Positions 23,836 to 35,949 of a DNA stretch of 64,000 nucleotides are shown here, one piece after another. The stretch covers positions 82,642,863 through 82,706,862 of the forward strand of contig CM064861.1 of the NCBI GenBank assembly GCA_032719365.1, in the 5' to 3' direction. Origin of the DNA: Prinsepia uniflora (Eukaryota > Streptophyta > Magnoliopsida > Rosales > Rosaceae). The notes beneath the pieces were generated by a model. It searched no databases. It worked only from the letters and a program-made list of their open reading frames with translations, and was not told the origin of the DNA. Position 1 is the stretch's first letter. Every line of letters starts with the position of its first letter. Both the position numbers and the translations under genes were made by a program.

Positions 23836-26143
23836 TGTTACGTATGCAGTCATTAAAACTTTGTGAGTCGGACAATTCCACAAATGGCTTAGAGCAGGCA
23901 ATAATGGATAAAGGTTTAAAGGTATGATTCTTTAGATATATGATTGCACGAACCATAAACAGATAAAGTATCTCTTCACCCAGAAAGTATAAAAGGACCT
24001 AAATTCGAGATAACAAGGTTGGGTGAAAGTGATTAAGAATTATGAAGTATGGTCTAAAGGAAGTTTGTGTAATGGTTGGTATTTTGAGTTTGTCTTAACT
24101 TATATGATGTGTTTTTTAGGAACTAAGAAGTATCACGGTTACATGAAACGTTAGTAGCTGGCCTGACTTGATGAAATTATGTACAAATATTGTGATACGC
24201 TAGCAGGAAAATAACTAAGTGATGGAAGTTAAGTAGTATTGGGAAGATGTTTGGTTCTTGAGTAGCTATTGGGTTCACTTGATGGTAGAATTTGTAATTG
24301 CAGCTTTTAAAAGTCCAGGGAAGTTAGGATAAGGTTTAGAGGATTATAGATGGATTTATCAGTTAGCCTAACTCTTATCGGTGGAATAGCATATGAACGG
24401 CTGATTGATGAGACTAAGAGACTGCATGAAATCAAGTATGATTGAATTCCATATGGGTAATCAAGATTCTGACATAATGTGCAGAAGTATTTTAGAAAGA
24501 TTTTAAATGTTAGTATTGCTATTCACCCACAGATGGACGATTAGCCTAGAGGGTTATCTAGCATTGAGAAACGTGATGAAAGTATTATGTGGCTAACCAG
24601 ATACAAAAAACAAGGAAGGATAACCAATGAAAGGAAGTTGGTGAACTGTAGGTCTTTGATTTCGAGTTGTTTGGTCATGATCTTGAAATCGAGGAAATAT
24701 GTACTTTAGCACCTTTTGAAGGCCTTGTGTTTCACTCTAGAATGAATATTAACGATAATGTCGTATGTTTGGAAATCGGTGGTTTTATGGAATAGGAAAT
24801 GGGATTCTTGCTGGAAAGAGGTCGGAATTGAGAACCATAGTTCATAAGGAAGTTGGAAGGTTAAAGTGTTAGTACCATCTTAAGTAATGAAAAGGAGTTC
24901 AGAAGGAACTCAAGTTATGGTTGTAGCCTAGATTTGGTTATGTCTATTTTGGTGTTACGTTAAATTTTTGTGTGAATTGGAAATAAATACCTTAGGATAC
25001 TTCGTGAATATGATAGTTAAACTTAACTCAAGTTTGGTAATTTCTTGGCTTGGAAGGTAAGTTAAGGGTTATGTTCTATGTTATCGCCTAGATAGTATTT
25101 AGTACAGTTCCAGGGTGGTTTATCCAGATTGGTTACTAAGAGTTGTATCTGAATATCAAGAATTGGTTAGCTGGACTGTAGATTTCGATTTTGGTATACC
25201 TGAAATCTACGTCTACCGAGTTTGTTTTTACCTATTGTGTATAAACTTTGGAAAATGTGGGCCCCATCTTGGTTAAGGAAGTTGTTTAATTATGGTGTTC
25301 CCACAATATTTGGTTATGTGGTCTGAAACGAGATACCTAAGTGATGATTAAATTATTGAAATTTTGACAGATAAGGTTCGAAGTGCAAGTTCATGTTTGG
25401 TATTGTTGTTCATTGTAACTTAGGCTCGAGTTAATACTTAATTTTGTTTGGCTAGCAGAGGCCAAGCCTAAAAGAGGTAATGAGATTTTTAAACATGTCC
25501 AAAACTAACTAGTGCGGTTTTTGGACATAGCCAAGCAATGTTGATTTTGGTTCCTAGGCAGTCTATACGTAGAATTGTGATACATTATGATGGGAATTCG
25601 AGTTGAGACGCCTGGATATAAAGCTTGTGTGCATTGGTGGATGATATTCATTGCTGATGAGATAACGCATGGGTATGACTCAGATGTTGATTCATGCAGT
25701 TCCCTAGGTCAGCTTAATTATGTTGGTTGACTTTTAAACCTTGAGAAAAGGTTGCAGTTGTGTGATTCTTATCATGATTCGATGCTGGTTTGATTACTAA
25801 TTTTATCTGATTTAACTTTTGAGGATCGTAATCATTTGTTCGTGGCAATTAAAGATGTGATATAACTCAAGAAACTCAGTTGGAAATTGCTTGTGTGATT
25901 TAGTTAGAATATAGGAGATTCTTGAGTCGTTTATTGATTAACTTTGAAGAAACTTAGTTGACCAATCTACGTATGGAGATAAGACTAGATTTATTTCCAA
26001 GAAGTTATTCCCTGCTGGGGAAACCTGTTGGTATAATTAGTTGTGGTGGTAAAGCTAAAACCTGTATCTAGGATAACTCTCGATTCTACCACAATTAGTG
26101 GTTTAAAATTTCAAGGAAAAAATTTGTCTAATAGGGGGTAGGT
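23836..26143 (+). mobile_element. Interior of element H, non-coding
   Basis: It lies between the end of A's LTR and a PPT-flanked LTR start at 26,144, so it is the 3' end of the interior of a + strand element whose 5' half is left of the window. I found no recognisable gag or pol domain and no long ORF. Confidence 0.65.
26130..26143 (+). other. Polypurine tract of element H
   Basis: A purine-rich tract (TAATAGGGGGTAGGT region) immediately precedes TGTAACAATC, the start of a 3' LTR. Confidence 0.7.
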
Positions 26144-27101
26144 TGTAACAATCTGAACATTTGAGGAAAATAAAAATTAGAAAATTGAATGAAAATGACG
26201 ATTTTGCCCTTGGAATGGTCAAACACTGTCTTTGTGACCCGAATATTTGATGGACATTCTACAAAGACCATTAAAAGGCCTCGAACTCTTGTGTGCGTAG
26301 CAGGTAGCACTCTAAAATTGGAGGTCGAATGAGATAGTTATGGGTCTAAAAGGATCAAGGACATTTTGGTAATGTTTACTTGAATGACATTTTGGTCAAT
26401 TTGCTTGAGAGGTATTCTTGGATAGTGACACTTGTCTAGAGAGTTATGATATTTCTCTCCTTTACCTCTCACTGACTTGCTCTTATTCTATATATTTATG
26501 TGTGCATTTGGATTGTAGTTTTCAATGTGGAAGGGCCCAAAAGGAAAACACAGAACAGGGGTAGACAATGAAGTGCACCATGAGAAAACGAAGGAGAATA
26601 GGGGAGGGAGTCATCAAGGAGCAGAGAAAGAGAGAAGAGATAAACATGACAGGAAAAAGGAAGTTGTAAAAGGAAGAAGGGAGGTGGAAAATTCAGTAAC
26701 CTGAAAGTTCGAAATACGTGAAGATCTTGGGCTCACAAGGACGTTTTAAACGTGGAATCTTAAGATGAAGATCTTGGTAGTCTTCCTTGGGCCTAGACAA
26801 GCTCGAAAAGCCAGAATTTCAAGTGCTTGGAAATAGGAAAGAGCTGGAAAGAATTTGGGAAAAACTAGCCGAGAATGAAAATCGAGCATATGAATTTTGA
26901 GGTAGGTTCTTCGGATTTTAATATTGTAGAAATTCTTCTGGACTTGCTTAGGTTAATTTAGACGTTTAAAAACACGAAGAAAGGTGAAGAAACAGTTGAG
27001 TTTGAACCAGACCATGGTCATGGGTCGAATCACCCGAAAACTAGACCCGGCTAGAAGTTAGGGGTAAACAGTACTGTGCGTGAATCCCGTACGCAGTGAA
27101 G

Positions 27102-27127
27102 TTTTTTTTTGGGGGGGGGGGGGGGGG
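27102..27127 (+). repeat. T9-G17 homopolymer block
   Basis: Nine T are followed by seventeen G. It lies in H's 3' LTR and is prone to sequencing and assembly length error. Confidence 0.95.
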
Positions 27128-27325
27128 CGGAAACCCGTGGTGGGCCATCTCGAGTTATGTTCAACATGGTTTTTGATGTATTCGACGTTACGAATCCAAC
27201 AATACAGTTTTCGAGGCGATTAGGTATCGTTTCGGGGTAGTTTTGACTGTTCGAAGGTTTATATGTTATTTTAAATCTGTTTAAGGGAATAAAATGTGAG
27301 TTATTGAGAATGATTAGTAACCCTT

Positions 27326-29294
27326 TGATAGGTCGTTAATTAAGCATTATTTTATATTATTTTATACCCTTTATACTTTACTTTTAATATTAAAATAATA
27401 AACAATTGAAGAAAATAATATATTTTGTGATATTTTGTAGAAATAAATAAAGTTTAGAATTTGGAGCGTTTTGGCGAAAGAATCATCCCGATCGGAGTTC
27501 GAACAAAGAAATTATGGATGAAATTCGATGGAATTATATAAATTAATTTTAAATTGAAAATCCATCAGTCTAGGCCCAAAATCCTCAAGCCCAAATTCAT
27601 TTGAATGAAGCCTAGCGCCCCAAGCCCATTGCGCAAGCCCAGAAACTCAGCCCAAGTCCCAGCGAAGCCCAAAATCCCAGCCCTCAGCCCAAGTCCATTT
27701 TCGGTGCGCGCTGCCCGAGCTCCTGCACTTCCATTCCGCGCACATGCATCGAAAAGCCACTGCCCTTATCAGCGCAAGATGCGCAATTGTCGTACACCTT
27801 TCCTGCTGCCTCACGCCGAAGTTAGGCTTACTTTTCCTCCTGAGTAGCCGACCTCACCCACTATCTATCAGCAACCCCATGCCGAGTCCCATCACTATAG
27901 CTCAGCAGCTTGCTACTGATTCAACACTCTACCTTTTGCAATTTTTCCTGCACAAATTAACCCCAAAATCATCATTAATAATCATTATTCATCATGTCAT
28001 TTTTATATTTTATTTTTGTATTTTATTATTTGAATTTTGGCACTCCCTCTATAAATAAGGAGGCCATTTCATGTAACAAGGATCCCCAATTATCCCAATT
28101 TTAGTCCTAGTTTTTAGTAGTTTTCTCTCTTAGTTTTTCTTCTTTTTATTTTGTAAATTTATTTTGGGACCATTTGTAACTTCTTTTAATTATTTATTTT
28201 AGTTTCATTTTCTTTATTTTGTTCTTAACTTCATTTTCTTTATTTTGTTCTTAGAATTTCTTAAACTTCTCTTTAATTACATTTTTATGTTTTCCTTAAG
28301 AAAACATAAGGATAGGTAATTCTAAGGCAATTCAAGAGTTTTTAAGACCGCATTCCTCCTATTTTTTCTTCCATCTTTACAAGTTTCCTGCCGTTATTCG
28401 GTGATTCTTGTGAAAAAACCATATTTTTTTACTTAAATTCTTGTTATTGTTTTAGTTTTACTTATAATTTCATATATGTGTGGGTATTTTCTTTCTAACA
28501 TTTGTAAGTATGAATATAATCTTCATGTGTTTTACTTTCTGAATTTCTTTTACTTCATATGTTTTAGTGCTTAAATTTCAATTCGAAGCTAAATGTTGAT
28601 CCGCTGTTCGGGGTATTTAGAATATGATTGAAGAGATTTAATGTTTGACCGATGTTCGGCGCATTAAATCACAAATTTAAGGTAGATCATATTGTAGGTA
28701 ATAATCCGTTGTTCGGTGCATTTATAATATAAAAAATGTATGCATGTAATGGAGATGATGAATGTAAAATTTCGTGATTGGTTCAATATATGCATGATGT
28801 TAGAGTGTTGGTAAAAATTGTGTTTAAATGAAGTTTATTTTAGAAGTAGTTTCAAATAATATAATTGTTAATTTGAATTTAATTCTTAGTTTGGTTAAAA
28901 TGTAGTTTATATTACAATCTTTCAAAACCCCTCATTTCATTCTTTTATTTTTTATTTTTTATTTTTTATTCCTTATTCTTTATCTTTTAATTCTTTAATT
29001 CTTTAATTCTTTAATTCTTTAATTCATTTAATTCTTTTATTCTCTTATTCTTTTATTCATTAATTCATTTCTTCTTTGATTCATTTATTCTTTATTCTTT
29101 TATTCATTAATTCATTAATTATTTTATTCTTTGATTATTCATTATTCTTTCTCACTAACAAATTATTAATGTTCTCTAATTTCTCCGGTTAAGAATGATC
29201 CATATTTACTAATACTACAACTTACAAAAAGGGTTTAAATTGCATAATACTCAAATTACGTGTTTTAATTTAATACGTAGTTTGAGCGTTATCA
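27326..29294 (+). mobile_element. Solo LTR K
   Basis: 1969 bp, TGATAGGTCG...GCGTTATCA, with a perfect TSD CCCTT at 27,321-27,325 and 29,295-29,299. It is AT-rich and unlike the other LTRs here. A TATA-like CTATAAATAAGG at about 28,049 suggests the + orientation. A GTTCGG motif recurs between 28,600 and 28,730 (TGTTCGGTGCA type). A TTTAATTC / TTTATTC simple repeat fills about 28,940-29,130. No coding sequence is seen; the ORF at 27,605 is a Pro/Ala-rich reading of AGCCCA repeats. Confidence 0.82.
28940..29130 (+). repeat. TTTAATTC/TTTATTC simple repeat
   Basis: Imperfect tandem TTCTTTAA and TTCTTTTA units, pyrimidine and A rich, lie inside solo LTR K. Confidence 0.85.
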
Positions 29295-31788
29295 CCCTTA
29301 GAAGTGGTTTATGACATGTTGTCAAGGTTTCAAAAATTATGGAAATGCGTGCAAGTCGGTATCGGACTGTGCGGATCGAGTTTAAGTGGACTTTGTTTTC
29401 CCGAAACACTTACGCATGCATATTTACATGTTTTAAATGTTTTATTATGTGATTTGAGCATTGAGGATTTAAGAATGATTTTATATGAATTTGGTAATTT
29501 TACGAAGGTTGTTTTAGTGCATGATTTACGAGGAAGTTTGCATATTTTGTATTCTGGGTTTATATTGAGTTTTGGAATTGGTTTTAGTTTCGATATGAAT
29601 TTCCTATATGATTTTGGTGACTTCTGTTTAGTGGGATTTTTATATGAGTTTTGATAATTTTATAGATAATTTTAATGGCCTGTATTACGTGGTTTGGGCA
29701 TAATTGGTGTTTTGGACTTTTGCCCGGATTTCAAGGCATGGTATTGGGTTATGAAATTGACATAGGTTGTAAATATGTGTTTTCTCGATAATTGTGAAAT
29801 GATATCTAGATATATGTGGTTTGTGGTGATTAGACAACCATCCTTGAGATGCGGTATATTGATGCTCAGACGTCTAGAGTCGGGCTTTATTTTCCTGAGC
29901 GGTTGATTGGTCTCAGAATTTTAGAGCAGGGCTCTATTTTTTTTAGACGGGTTAATTGGGTTAGGACCCAAACGTCCAAAATTTGGTTCTGTTTTCTTGA
30001 GTCGGTCCACACCTAGACATTCAGAGCTGGGCTCTGTTTTCCCGATTAGTACGGTCTACCGGTAGTACAGATATGATATGATAATTGAGATTCTGGCATC
30101 GAGGATGGATTGTTTCCGTATCATTGGTTGGTTCAGTGTCATTGTTATTGTTGTACATTGGTTTGTTCGTATATATGTTGGTTTACGTATATGGCTTCAT
30201 ATTGACAGGACCCATCCCGATCCCCCTGGGACCACCCGGGATGTACCCTACTCCTGTCTGACGGTAACCCAAGAAAGTGTCGAAAATACCCTTAACGGTT
30301 TATAAAATCCAAAATAAAGTTAAACAAACACAAATTCGGGTTCTACATTGTAAAACCAAGGACAATACGATACAAAACGTGAGCACAAATGTCAGGTTAC
30401 AAAAACAGTGCTCGACCTACCCCAAATGGGTATACAGGTACACAGCGATAACAACTATGCCTCGTCCTCCATATTTGCCTCTACCTTAGTGTCACAGCCT
30501 GAAAGGGTTAAGAAAACAATGAAGAGTGAGTGGGCTAAAAATAAACAATAGTTCAAAACCATTTATAAGATAATAAAAATAATGATTTACCCCTCTATTT
30601 TCCAAACATGCATACATTCGAGTCAAAACATATGTATAATAACTTAATCATATAATCATATAATCTCATATAGTAGAATGTACGAAACAATCATAATAGT
30701 GCACTGTATGCCCTAAGCCTGACATCCCTGATGTCTAACATCCCAAATGTCCAATATTGTCACACTCCTAAGGCTACGCGTCCCACCTGGGGTCTCAATC
30801 CCGAATATCCTCCTAGGTCCACCAATGTCCGAGTATTCCCGGATCACTGCCCAAGGTAAACCAATAGCAATCCTAATCATGGACCTCTCCACGGTTTATC
30901 ACGTAGAGCGGCCCCTCTCAGGCAATGCGATGTGACCACTCCAGGGTACCAAATGACTAGAGGAGACAATAATCCAAAGGTCGGTATGTACAGTGTAATA
31001 GTATAAACCAATGAAATCCATGTTTTACTCCAAAACCAAACACTATATATAACCAGACGGGTCTCATGCCCAAAACAACGTGATATGTATAAATCATCCA
31101 TAAATAATACTCAGAATAATCCAGATCCAATTATAAAAGTAATATAGTGAAAACATTTATGCATTCAATTCATTTAGAAATCAAAAGCCCATTCACACAT
31201 GGTCTTTGTTGCGCAATCGAATCGCCTAAACCTATCCTAAATCTAAGTCATAATCTCCTAGCCTGTCCAAACACATCTAAAGGTTGCTAACAGACTTTAC
31301 AAGTTCAAACCTATAACCCTTAAAAATTCCCAGCTTGGGAATGCGTCCCGAACACGCTTCCCGAGGCTTTAAACCTCAATTTTTCCTATCAAACGATCTT
31401 TGATCGACCCGAAACCACCACCATTGGATCCGGATCGTCGAAACCTTTAAAATAGGACCGGTCTCACCTCAAAAAATATGCCCATGCACCCTCGCGCGCA
31501 GGTTAAAGTCACGGTCAACGTTGACCAAAGAGTCAATGCTAACATCAGGTCAACGATCAAAGTCAGTGCTGACGTCATCTGAAAATGTCAGGTCTCACGT
31601 GTCAGTATCTGGTTAGTCCATGTCACTGACATGTTAGTGACACGTGGCCACCTTTGATTGGGCCACGTCACTAACATGTCAGTGCTGATTGGCACTGACA
31701 TATGACACGTGTCGACGTCTTATTGGGCCACCTGGCTTGATAGTGTGAGAGGTGATGACGTCAGCTGATGAAGTCATCACCCCTAACA

Positions 31789-32495
31789 TGTCAGGACCCG
31801 TCCCAATCCCCCCGGAATTAACGCGGGACGACCCTGATCCCGTCTGACACGAAGTGTCAGACAAGGGAAATTTCCAACTTTAGCCCTCTCGGGCTATCAG
31901 AGTACACCAGGATCGGGAGGAGGTAAATGATATTTCGGTCTCTGCTATAGTCCACATCCGCTGTCAACCGGAAGGGCAGTCAAAATATTAAAAGCTGTGA
32001 GTGGACAAAACAAAGAGTTATAAAAGCATTTTCATAAAGACATTTGTACTCTTCACTAAAAATGGCTGCATGCATTTGAAAACCATTTATCCAAAAGGAA
32101 CATATATGGGAAATAAGCCCAAAACCGTAAAGAAATAATCAATAAGAACCAACCATACGGGCCACTGCCCAAATCCATAAGGGACTCAGCCCAAAACCTG
32201 TATACATCACATATCATATAACATATATCATACATACATATAATCACACAACCAATCCTGTCACAGTTTCCAAAGCTACGCGCGTGCTACCCGGGGTCTC
32301 AAACCCAAGTCTCTCAGGGTCCAAGGTCAATGTTCGTAGACCAATGACCCTCCCTACGGTTATAATACAAGCCTTCTTGAGAGTAAAGAACCCAACGGGG
32401 GTGACTCCACTCAGTCAGTGCTCCTTGACTACTCCGGGGTCCACCCAGACCAACGACCCTCCTCGGAGGAGATAATCCAAGTAAAGGAAGGTATA

Positions 32496-32530
<35 letters not shown>

Positions 32531-34730
32531 AACATCCTTAAAACCTTTCAAAGGATTCATGTCCGGTTCCCATAAACCGTCATGATTCATAAAACCTTTC
32601 AAGGGTTCATGCCGGTTCCCATAAACCATCATGAACCTAGAAATCCATTTAGGGTCCCCGACCCAAAAACATAAACGTAAGGTAACTGGGTCTCGTGCTC
32701 GAACACATGCCTGATATCTCAGGGTCAGTGACGACTCTGATCGTAGTGATGCGTGCAACCATCCATCCAGGACCGTTCTCAATCCTGGTATGTCGCCGTG
32801 AACGAATCAACCGACGCGACCACCGTTAGATTATGGAGCACTCATCACCGATCGATATCCTGAACCGTCAGCACTCCGAAGTCGAGCCTCCATCGGCTGC
32901 CTGACAACAGATCGTGCATGGTGACTTCTCCAGAAGGAACATATCCTAGTCCGTAGGCGAGTGTTTTATCGTCCGTCGTCGTGCACAAAACACTCGCCGC
33001 GACTACGATTCAGACTCGTAGGTCATAAATAGAGTCATATGCCCAAGAAAAAACCAAATGGTTCTCATACCCGAGTTTATCCTTTTGGAAATCCAAATCC
33101 ATTTCATACCTCGAAATACGTGTCAATACGTAATTACATCCAAATGCACTCATGGCATCACAAACAAGTATTTTAAACATATAATAAACATTTATGCATG
33201 CACTAATTTAGAAAACAAGGTCCACTCACAGACCGTCCGAGCTACCGCCTCGATACGCGTGCCATACGGCTCTACCGAGAAAATCACCATCACCAGGACT
33301 CCCAAACCTGTCCAAATTGTAATATAAGGTTACTAACTTCTTAAATAACCTCTCACTAAAGCCCCGTAATTTTTTGGAATTTTTAACTATTTTTAAAGTC
33401 GATCCTAAACCTTCGGACACCCCGAAACTTATCGAAACGATGTCTGATTAACACGAAACCAGTCAAAAAATGTTCGTTACATCGAATAAATGATTTCACA
33501 TGTTGAAACCATCCCAAAATGTTGGCCACGCGTCCACACGCACCCAAGGAAGGTCCTGCTCGTGGGCCTCACGCGCCAGGACACTGTACTCGCGTCTTCA
33601 AGCTCTGGCCGGTTCGAACTGGCCGGTTTGGTCCATCCTCTACAACTGGACCGGCGTGACCAGTCCCAGGGTCCTATCCTTCTATTTTTCGTCCTTTTCT
33701 TCCTTCTTTCCACCAATCTTCCTATTTTGATCTTATGAATCTAAATATATAAAGAAACCATCCCAAAACCTACAAGAATCCCCTTGAACCCGATTACCCT
33801 TTTTCGGTCCAAAACCTCCATTTTCATTCCCAGGTTTCACAGCCGTCAAACCCATAAAAAAACCTTCTCTATACCTTCTAAGCAACCTAATAAACTCACT
33901 ACAATCACCAAAAACAAGTCTAACGTCACAAATCGAATTTAAAATGAAAAAAGAGCAAACCGAAAACCTTTGTCAGGTTTACCTCCTCGACGCCGCCGTC
34001 CACGGCGGTTCCAGCCTCCTACAACCTCCACCAATCCTCAGTCACTCCCTGCCTCCATCCCAGGTTGAACTAAGTGAAGGGGAATGGTTTGGGTTGTACA
34101 AAGATGAAGGATTGTTGTGAGATCGGGTTTGGTTTGAAAACAAAGAATGAAGATGGTCGATGCATGAAGGTATAAGGATGGCCTGTGGATGGGTGACACT
34201 TGTCACTCATCCATTGGGTAGGAATTAAATATCTGGGGCCCACTAGGATGCAAAAGCTAAGTCGTTTCGTAAGTCGTGCAATAGTGCCCCGAAACGTCCG
34301 TGAACCGTAACTTCTTCGTCGAACATCCAAATTCGACGTGCCGCCTGTCTATGGATTCGTATCGTTCCGATCTACGTAACGGTCATCAGCCCTCGGCCAT
34401 CGGACCTCCCAGGTCAAAAGTCAACTATTTGCCTTCTTTTACCTAAATTACCAAAATGCCCTTGAACTTCACAAAATCATAACTTCTTCCTCGAATGTCG
34501 GAATCAGACGTGCCACCTGTGTATGAACTCGTGACGTCTCAAACTACGTCACAGTCATTGGCTAAAGTCCATTTGACTGCCCGAAGGAAAATTCATTGTT
34601 TTGCCCACGACTAGGGGCAAAACGGTCATTTTGCATCGTTCGCCCAATTTCGCCCAACTAACCACGGATTAACCTCACTAATCGTGATTAGTCACTAATC
34701 TAATCTCAAAATTTGGGACGGGTCGTTACA
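31789..34730 (-). mobile_element. Solo LTR E
   Basis: 2942 bp from TGTCAGGACC to GGGTCGTTACA on +. The flanks TAACA (31,784-31,788) and TAACC (34,731-34,735) agree at four of five bases. It is the same family as solo LTR J (57,270): both have GGGATTAACGCGGG near the start, a GGTTCCCATAAACC repeat and a closely similar second half. An (AT)n run lies at about 32,498-32,526. No gene is present. Confidence 0.85.
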
Positions 34731-34915
34731 TAACCTCTCGATGGGTCCTCTGAAACGGGTCGCGTAGCCCCGTGACCCGACCCGATCATAAAACTCTAGT
34801 TTCTCAACCATTTTCGATATGGTTTGTAAGACCCGTGTCCTGGAGGGAACGGTGAACAATCCCACATTCCTGCAAGGGGGAATGGTCTGGGAGAGGATGG
34901 TAGTATGCGTTAAAG

Positions 34916-35043
34916 GTGTAGGCACACACCTATCTAGCACTAGGCCTTTTGGGAGCTCAAGTGGCTTTGGGGAGGATTGGAACCCCAAAGTTAAGCGAGT
35001 TGAGGCTGGTGCAATTCCATGATGGGTGACCCCCTGGGAAGTT
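34916..35043 (+). other. 5S rRNA-like domain, Cassandra LTR1
   Basis: The region resembles plant 5S rRNA. The internal promoter parts are visible: AGTTAAGCGAG (box A) then GATGGGTGACCCCCTGGGAAG (intermediate element and box C; written here as two parts, GATGGGTGACC and CCCTGGGAAG). The 5' part (about 34,916-34,960) is more diverged. In this family the domain can recruit RNA polymerase III. It is not a 5S gene. Confidence 0.88.
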
Positions 35044-35308
35044 GGAACATGAGCTCCCGAAAATAAAACCGTGAGAGAGAGGCCCAAAGCGGACAATATG
35101 GTGCTAGATGAGTCGGCTCATGACCGATGAGGGTCGGGCCCTGACAATTTGGTATCAGAGCCAGACCCCGACCGGGAAGTGTGCCAGCGAGGACGCTGGG
35201 CCCTAAGGGGGGTGGATTGTAAGACCCGTGCCCTGGAGGGAACGATGAACAATCCCACATTCCTGCAAGGGGGAATGGTCTGGGAGAGGATGGTGGTGTT
35301 CCTTAAAG

Positions 35309-35436
35309 GTGTAGGCACACACCTATCTAGCACTAGGCCTTTTGGGAGCTCAAGTGGCTTTGGGGGGGATTGGAACCCCAAAGTTAAGCGAGTTGAGGCT
35401 GGTGCAATTCCATGATGGGTGACCCCCTGGGAAGTT
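35309..35436 (+). other. 5S rRNA-like domain, Cassandra LTR2
   Basis: This is the counterpart of the domain in LTR1, with AGTTAAGCGAG and GATGGGTGACC intact. Both copies keep the box A and box C sequences although nearby bases differ. Confidence 0.88.
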
Positions 35437-35949
35437 GCACCATGAGCTCCCGAAAACAAAACCGTGAGGGCGAGGCCCAAAGCAGATAATATGGTGATAG
35501 ATGAGTCGGGTCATGACCGATGAGGGTCCGGTCCTGACATGGTTTCTTCCTAGATGTTCTTCTCAACCTCCCTAATCGATATGTATGATCAAAACTGAGA
35601 AAAACAACTTAAATTATACTTGTAATTCGATGAAAAGTAGGTCGTGAACTTCCTCCGTCGGTTTCTCTCAGCTCTGGCCACCCCTAGCTTCGAAAACCAT
35701 CCCACTGAGATCGTCTTGGTCTCTAGAACATGTTAGGGTCCATTAGATCTATCAACACACGTCCTAAAACCGATTTCCATTTTTGAACCAAAATGGGTGT
35801 TTCGAGTTTTACCTTCCCACCGTGCACAGCCTCACCGTCGTCCTTCACGTCCTTCTCTGCCTCACTCAGTCCATCCCAACGATGATCAATCAGAAATGAT
35901 GGAGAAATAGAAGGTCAGGTTATGGTTTTTTTAGTGTTTAGGTGTTTGT

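Larger units (their letters stand above)
34825..35539 (+). mobile_element. Cassandra TRIM retrotransposon
   Basis: A complete 715-bp element. LTRs of 322 bp (34,825-35,146 and 35,218-35,539) start TGTAAGACCC and end CTGACA. Between them is a 71-bp interior with the PBS TGGTATCAGAGCCA at 35,150 and a PPT (AAGGGGGGTGGAT) just before LTR2. The TSD TGGTT is perfect (34,820-34,824 and 35,540-35,544). Each LTR carries a 5S rRNA-like region, the hallmark of Cassandra, a non-coding family known across vascular plants that relies on proteins of other elements. The LTRs differ at only about 15 positions by eye. Confidence 0.96.

Noticed and set aside
27605..28058. Pro/Ala-rich ORFs at 27,605 and 27,744
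   Set aside because: They read through AGCCCA repeats in solo LTR K, overlap each other in different frames and have no recognisable domain.
29304..29654. 116-residue ORF, Leu/Phe-rich
   Set aside because: It lies in the second piece of H's LTR; the matching part of other LTRs is not open in this frame.
34916..35436. Two 5S rRNA genes
   Set aside because: Only the internal promoter half is well conserved and both lie in Cassandra LTRs with PBS, PPT and TSD.
34695..35480. Minus strand ORFs of 120-133 residues, similar to each other
   Set aside because: They are antisense readings of the Cassandra LTRs and 5S-like domains; their similarity reflects LTR duplication.
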